Shown: piece by piece, positions 1 to 7,032 of the stretch | Layout: each line of letters starts with the position of its first letter | Position numbering within the stretch: position 1 is the stretch's first letter | NCBI GenBank assembly: GCA_001556125.1 | Contig: LSIG01000019.1 | Coordinates: forward strand, 1 to 31,737 | Source: Rhizobiales bacterium CCH10-E5 | GTDB lineage: Bacteria; Pseudomonadota; Alphaproteobacteria; Rhizobiales; Beijerinckiaceae | Length of the DNA: 31,737 nucleotides | Direction of reading: 5' to 3' | Made by a program: the position numbers and the translations under genes | The notes under the pieces: model-generated | What the model saw: the letters and a program-made list of their open reading frames with translations, nothing else | Database searches by the model: none | Told to the model about the DNA's origin: nothing

Positions 1-52
1 GGAATCCCGGCCGGTCAATTATCGGAATGATGGCCGGTCGGAATCGGAATCC
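1..52. mobile_element. Probable terminal repeats of an IS21-family element (element continues off the left edge)
   Basis: Two copies of GGCCGGTC (9-16 and 32-39) each lead into TCGGAAT (22-28 and 44-50), a 22-23 bp period, and another GGAATC sits at 1-6. Read on the minus strand this is ATTCCGA...GACCGGCC repeated. From family knowledge, IS21-type elements carry several such repeats at their ends as transposase binding sites. The repeats begin exactly where the neighbouring AbiJ-like protein stops resembling its family, which supports an insertion junction near 52-55. No istA or istB gene is in the window, so the family call rests on repeat style alone. Confidence 0.5.
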
Positions 53-606
53 GCAGCCATCCCGTGCTGCCCGGCGCCGGTGATGTCCGGCGGCCGGCGG
101 GAGATGTCCGAAAGCGCGTGGCGCATCTTTATGGCAGCCGTCGGCTTAGCAGCCGCGTCCATTAGCCTGATCGCCTCTTCGGTCGCCTCCCGGAAGGCCA
201 GGGAGCCGCGTCCGATCACCCGGCCGTCCTTCATCTCGTAGCCGATGCCATGCTCGCGAAAGACCTCGTTCAGCTGATAGGCGAACTCGACCTCTGCGCG
301 CCGACCTTGGTTGTAGAGCCGGTCGTAGATGCGTTCGGCGATGTCGTAGACGCGGAACCACGGGGCCTCGAAGACGAGGTGTTGAGTCTCCTCCGAGACG
401 TTCGACGGGCTCCAGTTGTTGCGGTCCGGAACGCGCAACAGCACCTCGCAGACAGTCGAGCGAAGCGTGTCGACCGACATGCCGCTTGCATTCCCTAGAG
501 CGAGCACCGCGGCCCTCACGAGCTCGGGCGCGTCCTCGCGCACCGTGATCTCGGCCTCAGGCGCGGCGTATCCGTGGCGTGCCGAGAATGAGCTACGCTC
601 GTCCAT
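19..606 (-). pseudogene. AbiJ N-terminal-domain-like protein, 3' end replaced by IS sequence
   Basis: The N-terminus (FSARHGY, then ITVREDAPELVR) resembles the AbiJ_NTD4-type domain found in abortive-infection-like proteins. Near the C-terminus DISRRPPDITGAGQHGMAA matches the usual RRP-D-TGA-QHAMAALE segment of these proteins, but it breaks off and the last residues are read from the IS21-like repeats. The expected remainder is therefore missing. The start at 606 is chosen because AAGGTGAC sits just before the ATG. An upstream in-frame ATG at 669 would overlap the preceding gene and has no such site. The gene begins 14 bp after the GIY-YIG gene stops, so the two were probably one operon. Family match is by motif recognition only. 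Whether the truncated protein still folds is unknown. Confidence 0.5.
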
Positions 607-620
607 GTCACCTTGCTCGC

Positions 621-1091
621 TTAGTGCGTATTGAAGTCGTTGTACGGCGTTCGCAGTGCGACCGAACAATAGATCTCCAGCAGCGCTTGCCTAGTCTGGT
701 CGGCCTCGTCGACGAACCGGTAGTCCATTCGGCGGATGCGGGCCTTGGCTTCGGTGAAGGCGGCGAGGAACTCGGCGTTCGCGATCAGGCCGGCTCGGCT
801 GTCCTCCCCGGCCTTGTAACTCGACTTGGCCTTGCCGGTGGCCTCCCGGGCCAGGCGGAACGCGAATGCCGCCATGCGATGCGTCGCGCCCGGGTTGCAG
901 TGCCTAGCGTACCGCTTCCGCAGCTCGTTCGAGCGTCCGACGTAGAGGTGTCGCCCGCCCTGGGTGAACAGGTAGACGCAGCTCAATGGCATGTCGCGGG
1001 GCAGCGCTCCGCCGGTAAATGCCTGTCCGGCGACAAGACGCTCGAACGAGGGGTGCAGGCTCTCGGCCATCGCGGCGAAATCGGGGTTCAT
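621..1091 (-). CDS. GIY-YIG-fold nuclease-like protein
   Basis: A 156-residue protein with the elements of a GIY-YIG nuclease: VYLF at residues 39-42 (first strand), LYVGRSN at 49-55 (second strand with the conserved Gly), arginines at 57-61 and His64. In this family these residues form the active site that cuts DNA with a metal ion. The C-terminal half, including FVDEADQ and a Glu in ALLEIYC, could supply the conserved late acidic residue and helices. The start at 1091 is chosen for a strong GGAGGAACG site directly upstream; the longer frame to 1211 lacks one. It lies immediately upstream of the AbiJ-like gene, suggesting a two-gene defence-type unit. The biological target is not known. Confidence 0.65.
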   Translation of the reverse strand: MNPDFAAMAESLHPSFERLVAGQAFTGGALPRDMPLSCVYLFTQGGRHLYVGRSNELRKRYARHCNPGATHRMAAFAFRLAREATGKAKSSYKAGEDSRAGLIANAEFLAAFTEAKARIRRMDYRFVDEADQTRQALLEIYCSVALRTPYNDFNTH

Positions 1092-1167
1092 CGTTCCTCC
1101 GCTGGCCGAGACGGCGAGGCAAAGCCGGCGACCTGGGCGGGGACGCTGCCACCAGTTGCTCTGACCC

Positions 1168-1455
1168 TCAGCAGAAGTGCTCGCGCTTGACCAAATGCCC
1201 CGCGACAACATCAGCGAGTCCGCCGGACCGAACCGTGACCTCTCGTTCGGCTAGAAATGCTACCGCCTTCAAGCCGTCGCCATCCTACATGATCCCGCCG
1301 AAGTTTCGGGCATAGGTTAATGGTCCTCTGTAGGTATTTGCGCCTAGTCCGCGGGCCAGAGCCTCGAGCGTGTGCCCATGGCGTGCGGGTGCGAGAACCT
1401 CGCGGGCGTGCCACTTCATCTTATGCAAGGCATTTTCATCCAGACGGACCTGCAT
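1168..1455 (-). pseudogene. Small plasmid-type hypothetical protein interrupted by an in-frame TAG
   Basis: Starting at the ATG at 1455 (GAGGAAT site about 7 nt upstream), the frame encodes 56 residues including HARE..PARHGHTLEALARGLGANTY, a helix-turn-helix-like segment seen at the start of small accessory proteins. A TAG at 1285-1287 then stops it. The same frame stays open after the TAG for another 38 codons (DGDGLKAVAFLAER...) to a TGA at 1168-1170. The second half has protein-like composition and follows naturally from the first. The simplest reading is a gene broken by one nonsense mutation. A sequencing error or stop read-through is also possible. No function is claimed. Confidence 0.4.
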
Positions 1456-1875
1456 TGCATTATTCCTCGCGGAAACAACCATTCGATGATGATAGTTGGG
1501 CCTTGCCAAAGAGCAATTCCCGTCGGCGTCTTGTCGCGGATTTTCACGTTTTGGAGGGTCGCGCCTATCTCTGGGGGCCGACTCGATGCCGAAACGGAAA
1601 CGCGCCGTTCAAACAAATGGATTGACAGCTAGGTATTTCATCATATTATTTGCGTATGGAACCGTGCGATTGGCCGGGTGCATTGCGGAGTGACGACCCG
1701 CAATCCTGGCTGCCGATGAGGCAAGATTGTAGCGGGGCGGCTCGGACGTAGAAGCGCCAGTAGTCTAGCGCATGCGGATCGACGACTCGCGGGGCATATA
1801 GCCGATCTCGCGTTTGATGGCTCCGATGCTTCGCGAAGCGACGAAGCGTTCTCGCTCCGGAGCGGTCGTCAAGCC
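1456..1875. other. Intergenic region without a convincing gene
   Basis: No frame here looks protein-coding. The stretch from about 1600 to 1660 is AT-rich against a GC-rich background and holds the promoter described separately. Downstream are short hairpins: ATTGCGG at 1682-1688 pairs with CCGCAAT at 1698-1704, and there are palindromes GCTTCGCGAAGC near 1828 and CGCTCCGGAGCG near 1853. The roughly 220 nt between the promoter and the AlpA-like start is long for a leader and could carry a regulatory RNA, but nothing diagnostic is visible. Confidence 0.5.
1622..1649 (+). promoter_or_regulatory. Strong predicted sigma-70-type promoter
   Basis: A perfect -35 TTGACA (1622-1627) is followed after 16 bp by TATTAT (1644-1649), five of six matches to the -10 consensus, in the most AT-rich part of the gap. 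It points toward the AlpA-like gene, whose start is about 220 bp downstream. This is the best consensus promoter seen in the window. Confidence 0.55.
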
Positions 1876-2148
1876 ATGTCCTCCCTCGCCTATCAGATCG
1901 AATCTGTTCGCCAATTTCCGCGTGCCCAGATCAAGGCGAAGGAACTCGCCGCGATCCTCGGGATTTCCGAGGCAGCCCTGAGTTCCCAGCGGCGGCGCCG
2001 GACGGGCCCTCCGGCGGTCATTCGGGAGGGTTGCCGGCCCTACTACGACCGCGCGGAGGTTCTCGTCTGGCTTCAAGCGCAGACGGACCGGAACGCCCGC
2101 TTGACGCCCCCGGTCAACCCCGGCCTTTCGTCTGACCGCGCTCCCTGA
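1876..2148 (+). CDS. AlpA/excisionase-like small DNA-binding protein
   Basis: A 90-residue protein whose centre (KELAAILGISEAALSSQRR, then GPPAVIREGCRPYYDRAEVLVWL) follows the helix-turn-helix_17 / AlpA pattern: helix, recognition helix, a GPP-x-V/I turn, then a Y-x-x-x-E/D-V-x-x-WL wing and helix. Such proteins act as excisionases or transcription regulators on mobile elements. There is no good ribosome-binding site; GGAG lies about 15 nt upstream. The 3' end overlaps the convergent relaxase gene by 35 bp. It may control mobilization genes or element excision; no integrase is in view. Confidence 0.6.
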   Translation: MSSLAYQIESVRQFPRAQIKAKELAAILGISEAALSSQRRRRTGPPAVIREGCRPYYDRAEVLVWLQAQTDRNARLTPPVNPGLSSDRAP

Positions 2149-3889
2149 GCCTGCGCTGACGGCCGATGGCGGCCATGGCCTTCGCCGAATCGACTTCCCC
2201 GGCGCGGCGCAGGGCCGCCTCGGCCGCGAACGCGTGGATGGAGCGGCCACCGTTCCATGACCGGACCACCTTGCGCTGCCGCACACTGCCGCCTCGGGCG
2301 AGCGACACCAGACCGGCAAAGGCATCCTCCCCGAGCGCGCGCTGCAGGGCATCGCGCGCAATCGGAACGGCTCCGCCCGAGAGGGCTTCCAGGGCCATCG
2401 CGGCGAGCACGCGATGAGACTTTCCGATCAGGGCGAAGTCGAAGCCCGCCGGCTTGCGTTCCTTCTCAGGAGGGGTAGACGCGAGGGCGGACGGCTTCTG
2501 CGGATCTGCCATCCCCCTTTCCGTGACGGCGACCGGCGCAACCTGCCTTTTAGGCAGAGGGCGGATTCTGGTGACCGCCGCGCGCCTCTGGGCCACCAGC
2601 ATCCGCGCGTGAGCGCGCAAGGTGTCGCCGTAACCCTTCATGGCGATGGTCGCGACGAAGCCGACACCAAGCGCAACCGACAACCCCGCGCCGGTCAACA
2701 GCATCCCACCTGCGGCCAGGGCGAAGGCAACCTTGCGAGCGCGGCGAGACTGCAGAATGCGCGCCGTCCGAAAAGCCCGGTCGATCCTCAACTGCCTCAT
2801 CCGGGCCGTCTCGCGTCGGGTCGCCAGGGTAGCCCGGCGCATTGCAGCCTGGGACTGGCCCCGCCCGACCTTGCTGGAATCGGCCTCTGCCTTCTCGCGG
2901 GCGCGCCGCATCCGGCTGAAGATGCTGTCGAACTCACCGTCCGCCGCAGCCTCGAAACGGCCCCGATCGATTTCACGGTCGAGATCGCGCTCGGCTCGTT
3001 TCAGCGTCCGGGCCGCTCCCTCGCGGCGAGCCTGGGCAAGAGGCGGTGCGTCGCGACGGAGTTGCGCGATCACCGACGGTATCATCTCCAGGCTCCCACA
3101 CGAGGCGATCTCGACCGACGCGGCGAAAGGTAGCGCCATGCCGGTTTCGTCGTGGACGGCCATAAGGGTTTCCTTGCGGTTCCCGATCGCAACCGAGAAG
3201 CCCTGCGCGGCAAGGGCGCGAGGAAGGGCTCCTGAGTGCAGCCCCTTCCTGACGGCGGCGAGGAGACGGTCACGGAATTCCGCCAGCGTCAGCTTCGTCC
3301 GGGCAGCCTGCTGGCGGTCGGCCTCGCTATCCTTGTCGCGTCTGCGGACCGGCTCACAGGGTTCGAGAATTTGCGCCTCTCGATCCCGGCCACGAGCGCG
3401 TAGGTCCGCAGCGTTCCGCTGAACCCTCGGCCCCGGCGTCAGAGCCTCGCCAAAGGCGATCTCAAGGCGGCGGCTGACGAGTTCGTCGCGCACATAGTTG
3501 TCTTTCGAGCTGAGGACCCGCCCCGTCGCAGGATCGACCGCACTGAAGAGGAGATGAAAATGCGGCGGCCTGTCCCCCTTGTCATGCTCGATCAAGCGCA
3601 TCGGGTGATTGCGGGAGATGCCGTTCTCCCGCCGGATATGGGCGACCGTACGAAGTAGCTGCCTGCGATTCAAGGCCTGCGCCGGCGAGATCTTGAAGTG
3701 CCCGAGCGTGATCCGCGCCCTGGGATGGACTGCGGTCAGGGCGGAAGAGAACGCCAGGAAACCGCGCAGATCGCCCGGATAACCGCGGTCGAAATCGCGG
3801 TGCTCGACGACGCGCCTGTTGTTCCTGGTGTTGAGGAGATGGGCCACCCGGTTGGGATCGTCCTTCACATAGCTGGATCGGATGATCAT
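2114..3889 (-). CDS. Relaxase / mobilization nuclease (MobA/VirD2-like, probably MOBP type)
   Basis: A 591-residue protein. His102 and the RPPHFHLLF segment (His110, His112) give the metal-binding three-histidine motif of relaxases, followed by VDPATGRVLSSKDNY and a DELVSRRLE helix as in MobA/VirD2-type relaxases of alphaproteobacterial plasmids. The nicking tyrosine is most likely near the N-terminus (Tyr7 or Tyr37) but cannot be assigned by eye. Residues 200-270 form a second conserved domain. Residues 290-385 are rich in Arg, Glu and Ala and probably helical. Residues 387-417 are hydrophobic and could be a membrane segment, which is unusual for a relaxase. Its start overlaps the stop of the MobC/TraJ-like gene by 4 bp, so they are translationally coupled. 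The role is to nick and lead the transferred strand at oriT. Confidence 0.8.
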   Translation of the reverse strand: MIIRSSYVKDDPNRVAHLLNTRNNRRVVEHRDFDRGYPGDLRGFLAFSSALTAVHPRARITLGHFKISPAQALNRRQLLRTVAHIRRENGISRNHPMRLIEHDKGDRPPHFHLLFSAVDPATGRVLSSKDNYVRDELVSRRLEIAFGEALTPGPRVQRNAADLRARGRDREAQILEPCEPVRRRDKDSEADRQQAARTKLTLAEFRDRLLAAVRKGLHSGALPRALAAQGFSVAIGNRKETLMAVHDETGMALPFAASVEIASCGSLEMIPSVIAQLRRDAPPLAQARREGAARTLKRAERDLDREIDRGRFEAAADGEFDSIFSRMRRAREKAEADSSKVGRGQSQAAMRRATLATRRETARMRQLRIDRAFRTARILQSRRARKVAFALAAGGMLLTGAGLSVALGVGFVATIAMKGYGDTLRAHARMLVAQRRAAVTRIRPLPKRQVAPVAVTERGMADPQKPSALASTPPEKERKPAGFDFALIGKSHRVLAAMALEALSGGAVPIARDALQRALGEDAFAGLVSLARGGSVRQRKVVRSWNGGRSIHAFAAEAALRRAGEVDSAKAMAAIGRQRRLRERGQTKGRG

Positions 3890-4269
3890 GGCCGCCCCCG
3901 TCCGAGCGCGGCCATGACGGCACTCAAGGCGGTGTCCAGGTCGAGCCGCATACGCTCCAGCTCATCTTGCCTCCAAGGCAGGGGCCTGCCTCCGTTCAGG
4001 TGCGCGGCAACCTGGTTGATATTGTTGCCGACCCAGCCGAGCTGACCCAGCGCCTGGCCCAGCAGGTCGGCATTGGCGACCCGGCGCCGGACCGTGGCGG
4101 TTCGGGCGATCAGGCCGATTTCGCGCTCGATGATGCTTCGTGCCAGCTGGCCCGGGGTTACCCCCATTGCCACGGCGACCTTGACCAGCTTCTCCGCCTC
4201 TTCCTTCGCCACTCGGAAGACGAAGGGGCGGCTCTTCTCGTCCTTCTCATCTTGCTTTCGGTCTGCCAT
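3886..4269 (-). CDS. MobC/TraJ-like relaxosome accessory protein
   Basis: From the ATG at 4269 (GGAAGG six nt upstream) this is a 127-residue protein. An N-terminal charged stretch is followed by a ribbon-helix-helix-like section (RPFVFRVAKEEAEKL, then ATVRRRVANADLL) and the signature LGQLGWVGNNINQVAAHLN, typical of MobC/TraJ relaxosome proteins. These bind oriT and help the relaxase open the DNA. The longer frame to 4326 lacks a better start site. It is directly upstream of and overlaps the relaxase gene, the same order as traJ-traI of IncP plasmids. Confidence 0.75.
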   Translation of the reverse strand: MADRKQDEKDEKSRPFVFRVAKEEAEKLVKVAVAMGVTPGQLARSIIEREIGLIARTATVRRRVANADLLGQALGQLGWVGNNINQVAAHLNGGRPLPWRQDELERMRLDLDTALSAVMAALGRGRP

Positions 4270-4621
4270 GGCAGGCCTTCCGTGCGTTCGCGCGGACAGC
4301 CCGACCGAAGGGCGGCGGGGGTCCACGGGGGCAGAGCCCCTTGGCCAGCAGACATGTCAGGCGGCAGCGCCGTAAACATGTCGTCACTGGCATACTGTAG
4401 TTGATCCTACATCCAATAAAATTGACTGCGATCATATCTGGAACATAGCCGCAACGTTTCTAACAAAATTGGATACGTTAAAGCTCGCAATATTTCGCTG
4501 AATATTATTTTGACGCGTTTGACGATTTTGGCGCGCTCGGCATGAACGATCTTCATGGCGACTTAAACAACGTGCGCCCGAGAAATCATGCTGCCAATAT
4601 AGGCGCAAGGAGGGCAGCAGC
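4270..4621. other. Probable origin of transfer (oriT) region
   Basis: This 350-bp gap separates the minus-strand MobC/relaxase genes from the plus-strand TraK/L/M-like genes. In IncP-type systems this is exactly where oriT lies. From about 4410 to 4530 it is much richer in A+T than its surroundings. It contains inverted repeats TGTAG/CTACA (4396-4400 and 4407-4411) with GATCCTAC inside or next to the hairpin, and AATATT on both sides of TCGCTG (4489-4506). TTGACG is repeated at 4510-4515 and 4519-4524. No exact copy of a known nic core was found. GATCCTAC near 4403 resembles the MOBP core ATCCTG(C/T), and GTGCGCCCG near 4572 resembles MOBQ cores, so the nick site is unresolved. Confidence 0.5.
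4396..4411. repeat. Inverted repeat, candidate relaxosome site
   Basis: TGTAG (4396-4400) and CTACA (4407-4411) form a 5-bp stem around TTGATC. The right arm falls in GATCCTAC, which differs by one base from the ATCCTG core of MOBP nick sites. IncP oriT also has an inverted repeat next to nic. Short, so chance occurrence cannot be excluded. Confidence 0.3.
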
Positions 4622-4999
4622 ATGAGCGACCCGCGAACCGACAGCCTGGCCCGGCTCGCTCCGCGGCCGACGGCAGTGTCCCTGAAGAGCGAGTTCTTCA
4701 AGATGATGCCGGCGATCGAAGCCGCGCTCGAGCGCGACGTTCACTGGAAAGACATTCTGGCAGATCTCGCTCGTAACGGCTTCCAGATCAGCCCGGAGCT
4801 CGCCGCGAACTATGCCGCGCAGTACCGGCGCAGGAACAGGCCGACGGGCGAGCCCGGGAAACCGGGGCGTCCCCGCAAAGCCGGTCCCCGCCGCCCGGCG
4901 CCGGCCCAGGCCCCGGCCATACCGATTCTCGTCGCCGAAAACGGCCGGCCCATTCCGCGCACGGTGGCGAACCTCCGACGACCGGATGCCATCGACTGA
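4622..4999 (+). CDS. TraK-like oriT-binding protein
   Basis: A 125-residue protein with a strong AGGAGGG site ahead of its ATG. The N-terminal half (FFKMMPAIEAALERDVHWKD, then ILADLARNG and a Y..QYRRR helix end) matches the helical pattern of TraK/KfrB-type plasmid proteins: IE-x-AL, a turn, I-x-x-x-L-x-x-x-G, then a basic RRR. The C-terminal half is a basic, Pro/Ala/Arg-rich tail. IncP TraK binds oriT and has a similar tail and the same position, divergent from the relaxase operon and first of a K-L-M set. The assignment relies on pattern and gene order rather than close similarity. Confidence 0.55.
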   Translation: MSDPRTDSLARLAPRPTAVSLKSEFFKMMPAIEAALERDVHWKDILADLARNGFQISPELAANYAAQYRRRNRPTGEPGKPGRPRKAGPRRPAPAQAPAIPILVAENGRPIPRTVANLRRPDAID

Positions 5000-5058
5000 A
5001 CCAAGCCGATCACCACCGCCTGGCCCACGACCAACCAGACAACCATAAGGAGTGATCC

Positions 5059-5751
5059 ATGACCACCACGACGAAGGCCGCCTCGCCCGGCAAGAAGTAC
5101 GTCCTCGCTGCCGCCGGCGGCGGCGGGAAGAGCACCCTCGCGATGCTCATGGCCAGCACCGCCATCTTCCGGAAGGTCGAGATCGACATCTTCGACGTCG
5201 AGCCCGCGAACCCGACCTCTCGGCGCTACTTCAAGTCGATGCCGCCCGAGAACGCTTTGGAGGACGACAGGCCGGAAGCCGTGGTGCCCTTCCTCGAGAA
5301 CAGGGTGTTCGGCAGCTCTCGCCCGGCGATCGTGGACCTGGGCGCGAACATGGAGGGCCATGTCCTCAGATGGGTCAACGACCGGGGCGCGGCGGTCGCG
5401 GAGGACATCCGCTTCATCGTCCCGATCTCGAAGCGCGATGGCATCACCGCCGCGGCGCGGATCGCGCTCAATTGCGGGGCGGCCTCGATCCTGCTCGTCC
5501 ACAACGAGGCTGGCGGGCTCGACGCCGACGCGGCCATCGCCGATCCCGCCTTCGTCAAGCTCGCCAGCCAGATCGGCCAGCCGGCCCGCCTCCCGCATCT
5601 GGGCATGACCATGGCCGACGTGCACCGCACCAGCACGCCGCCCCACGCCATGATCGCCGGCCGGAACCGCTTCGAGGCGCAGGGCGCCCTGACCATGATC
5701 CGCACGGTCGAGGCGACCTTCTTCGACCATCCGGAATTCCGGCCCTGGTGA
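5059..5751 (+). CDS. TraL/StbB-like P-loop ATPase
   Basis: A 230-residue ATPase with the phosphate-binding loop AGGGGKST at residues 19-26, then DIFDVEP and IVDLGANMEG as Walker B-type segments and an IVPISKRDG strand later. The overall layout is that of ParA-superfamily proteins such as TraL and StbB, which sit beside oriT on mobilizable plasmids and affect transfer or plasmid placement. The loop lacks the extra lysine of true ParA (KGGxGK): Ala19 takes its place. The start has AAGGAG six nt upstream. It lies 59 bp after the TraK-like gene and 7 bp before the TraM-like gene, so all three are probably co-transcribed. Confidence 0.65.
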   Translation: MTTTTKAASPGKKYVLAAAGGGGKSTLAMLMASTAIFRKVEIDIFDVEPANPTSRRYFKSMPPENALEDDRPEAVVPFLENRVFGSSRPAIVDLGANMEGHVLRWVNDRGAAVAEDIRFIVPISKRDGITAAARIALNCGAASILLVHNEAGGLDADAAIADPAFVKLASQIGQPARLPHLGMTMADVHRTSTPPHAMIAGRNRFEAQGALTMIRTVEATFFDHPEFRPW

Positions 5752-5758
5752 GATCGGC

Positions 5759-6391
5759 ATGGCCCGCTTCACCGAGGCGCTGAGAATGTCCACGGGCGTG
5801 CGCGACAAGGATCCCGTCGCGCCCGTTTTCGACGCGATCGACGATCTCGATCGTCGGGTCTCATGCGCCGAAACCCAATTCGGCCATGCGGCAGCGACGG
5901 AGAAGCGGGTGCGTGGCGATCTGACGCGCAAAGCCATCGTCGCGGGCTTCCTCATGGCCGCAACCTCGACCGGACTCGCCATGGCCTCGATGTCGACGCT
6001 GGTCGCGGAAACCGAACGTCGAAGCGCTGACGCAGCCCGGCTCCTCGACGAGGAGCGGACCCGCAGCTTCGACGCCCGCGTGGAAAGGCGTGCGGCCGAA
6101 ATCGCGTTCAAGGCCGTCACCGACGCGAACGGCCGCGCGACCAGCGCCGAGGCGCAGCTGGAGGTCGCCCGCGACAAGCTGGCGTCCCTGGCGCGCAACG
6201 CCGACGACGAGGTCCGCGACCTCGTCAAATCGATCGCCGCGGCGCCACGGGACGATCTCGCCCTGATGGGGAAGTTGCTCCGACATCAGAATCCGAACGT
6301 CCGCCGGGCTTGCGACGTGCTGACCGCAGCCTCGCCGGCTCTCATCACGAAACTGCAAGCGTATTTCGCGGCCAACAAGGGCCGTCTCTGA
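5759..6391 (+). CDS. TraM-like membrane-anchored coiled-coil protein
   Basis: A 210-residue protein with one hydrophobic segment at residues 59-83 followed by a long charged, probably coiled-coil region (ETERRSADAARLLDEERTRS to about residue 165). A helical C-terminal domain ends in LITKLQAYFAANKGRL. There is no recognised catalytic motif. As the third gene of the divergent set beside oriT it takes the place of IncP TraM, which is also small and part membrane-associated. That is inference from position and topology. The ribosome-binding site is weak and translation may depend on coupling to the ATPase gene 7 bp upstream. Confidence 0.45.
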   Translation: MARFTEALRMSTGVRDKDPVAPVFDAIDDLDRRVSCAETQFGHAAATEKRVRGDLTRKAIVAGFLMAATSTGLAMASMSTLVAETERRSADAARLLDEERTRSFDARVERRAAEIAFKAVTDANGRATSAEAQLEVARDKLASLARNADDEVRDLVKSIAAAPRDDLALMGKLLRHQNPNVRRACDVLTAASPALITKLQAYFAANKGRL

Positions 6392-6412
6392 GCCTGGAAG
6401 GAGGCACATATC

Positions 6413-6643
6413 ATGGACTTCGACAACGAACTCGACCGCGATCGCGACTTCGACGAAATCTGGTTCAACCACTCGGCCCAGCTGATGACGATGCGCAACA
6501 TATCCCCGGCACGGGCGGCCACGGCTTCTCTCGCGCTGATGCGCCGGGTCTTCGGTCGGGACGCCGCCTTCTCGATCTGGCTGGAAAAGCATACGGCCTC
6601 CGGGGCACTGTCTCTGGCACCGGGGTCTCAGGCACACCGCTGA
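6413..6643 (+). CDS. Small acidic hypothetical protein
   Basis: 76 residues, with AAGGAGG about 9 nt before the ATG and 21 bp after the TraM-like gene, so it probably belongs to the same transcript. The first 20 residues are strongly acidic (DFDNELDRDRDFDEIW) and the middle is helical (ISPARAATASLALMRRVFG). It resembles no family I can name. A hairpin that may end the operon follows at 6655-6680. Confidence 0.5.
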   Translation: MDFDNELDRDRDFDEIWFNHSAQLMTMRNISPARAATASLALMRRVFGRDAAFSIWLEKHTASGALSLAPGSQAHR

Positions 6644-6654
6644 CCCTACCGCTA

Positions 6655-6680
6655 GCCTGCCTGGCGACGTCGCGGCAGGC
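6655..6680 (+). terminator. Hairpin at end of the TraKLM-like operon
   Basis: GCCTGCC (6655-6661) pairs with GGCAGGC (6674-6680) around the palindrome GCGACGTCGC. It lies between the convergent ends of the small hypothetical gene and higA. There is no T-run, so a rho-independent function is uncertain; it could work in either direction. Confidence 0.35.
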
Positions 6681-6717
6681 CGCGAGCGCCACGCGGGATT
6701 GGTCGGGGGCTGCCCCG

Positions 6718-7032
6718 TCAGGCCGCGGTCAGCGTCGGAATGTTCGAGACGTCGACCTCGCGCTCGGCATGCCAGGTATCGTAGGCTCCCTGCATGCGGA
6801 TCCAAAGGCCGGCGCCATTTCCGAAGAGCTTGCCAAGCCGCACCGCCACCGCTGGCGAGACAGGCTTCTTCTCTAACAGGATGTCGTGGAGATGCTGACG
6901 GGAAATCCCGAGCAGTCGCGCGATCTCCGCCTTCGGCTTGCCGACAGCGGGAATGACGTCTTCGCGCAGCAGAGCGCCCGGATGGATCGGGGCGCGGTCA
7001 CGGGATCGTACGGCGGGGATCGTGTCGGGCAT
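6718..7032 (-). CDS. higA: HigA-family antitoxin
   Basis: 104 residues from the ATG at 7032 (AGGAG seven nt upstream). IHPGALLREDVIPAVGKPKAEIARLLGIS is the typical HigA/VapI start leading into a helix-turn-helix (AEIARLLGISRQHLHDIL), followed by PVSPAVAVRLGKLFGNGAGLWIRMQGAYD. HigA binds and neutralises the HigB ribosome-dependent mRNA interferase and represses its own promoter. The toxin gene precedes it and overlaps by 35 bp, the usual toxin-first order of hig loci. On a plasmid such a pair typically stabilises inheritance. Confidence 0.9.
   Translation of the reverse strand: MPDTIPAVRSRDRAPIHPGALLREDVIPAVGKPKAEIARLLGISRQHLHDILLEKKPVSPAVAVRLGKLFGNGAGLWIRMQGAYDTWHAEREVDVSNIPTLTAA

Noticed and set aside
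2640..3422. 260-codon plus-strand Arg/Ser-rich frame inside the relaxase gene
   Set aside because: Antisense shadow of the relaxase.
4571..4580. GTGCGCCCG as an RSF1010-type (MOBQ) nick core
   Set aside because: Resembles AAGTGCGCCCT, but the adjoining inverted repeat of that family is missing and the relaxase looks MOBP-like; kept only as a note in the oriT entry.
4810..6228. 472-codon minus-strand frame opposite the TraK/L/M-like genes
   Set aside because: Antisense shadow of three well-supported plus-strand genes; Arg/Ser-rich with no domain.
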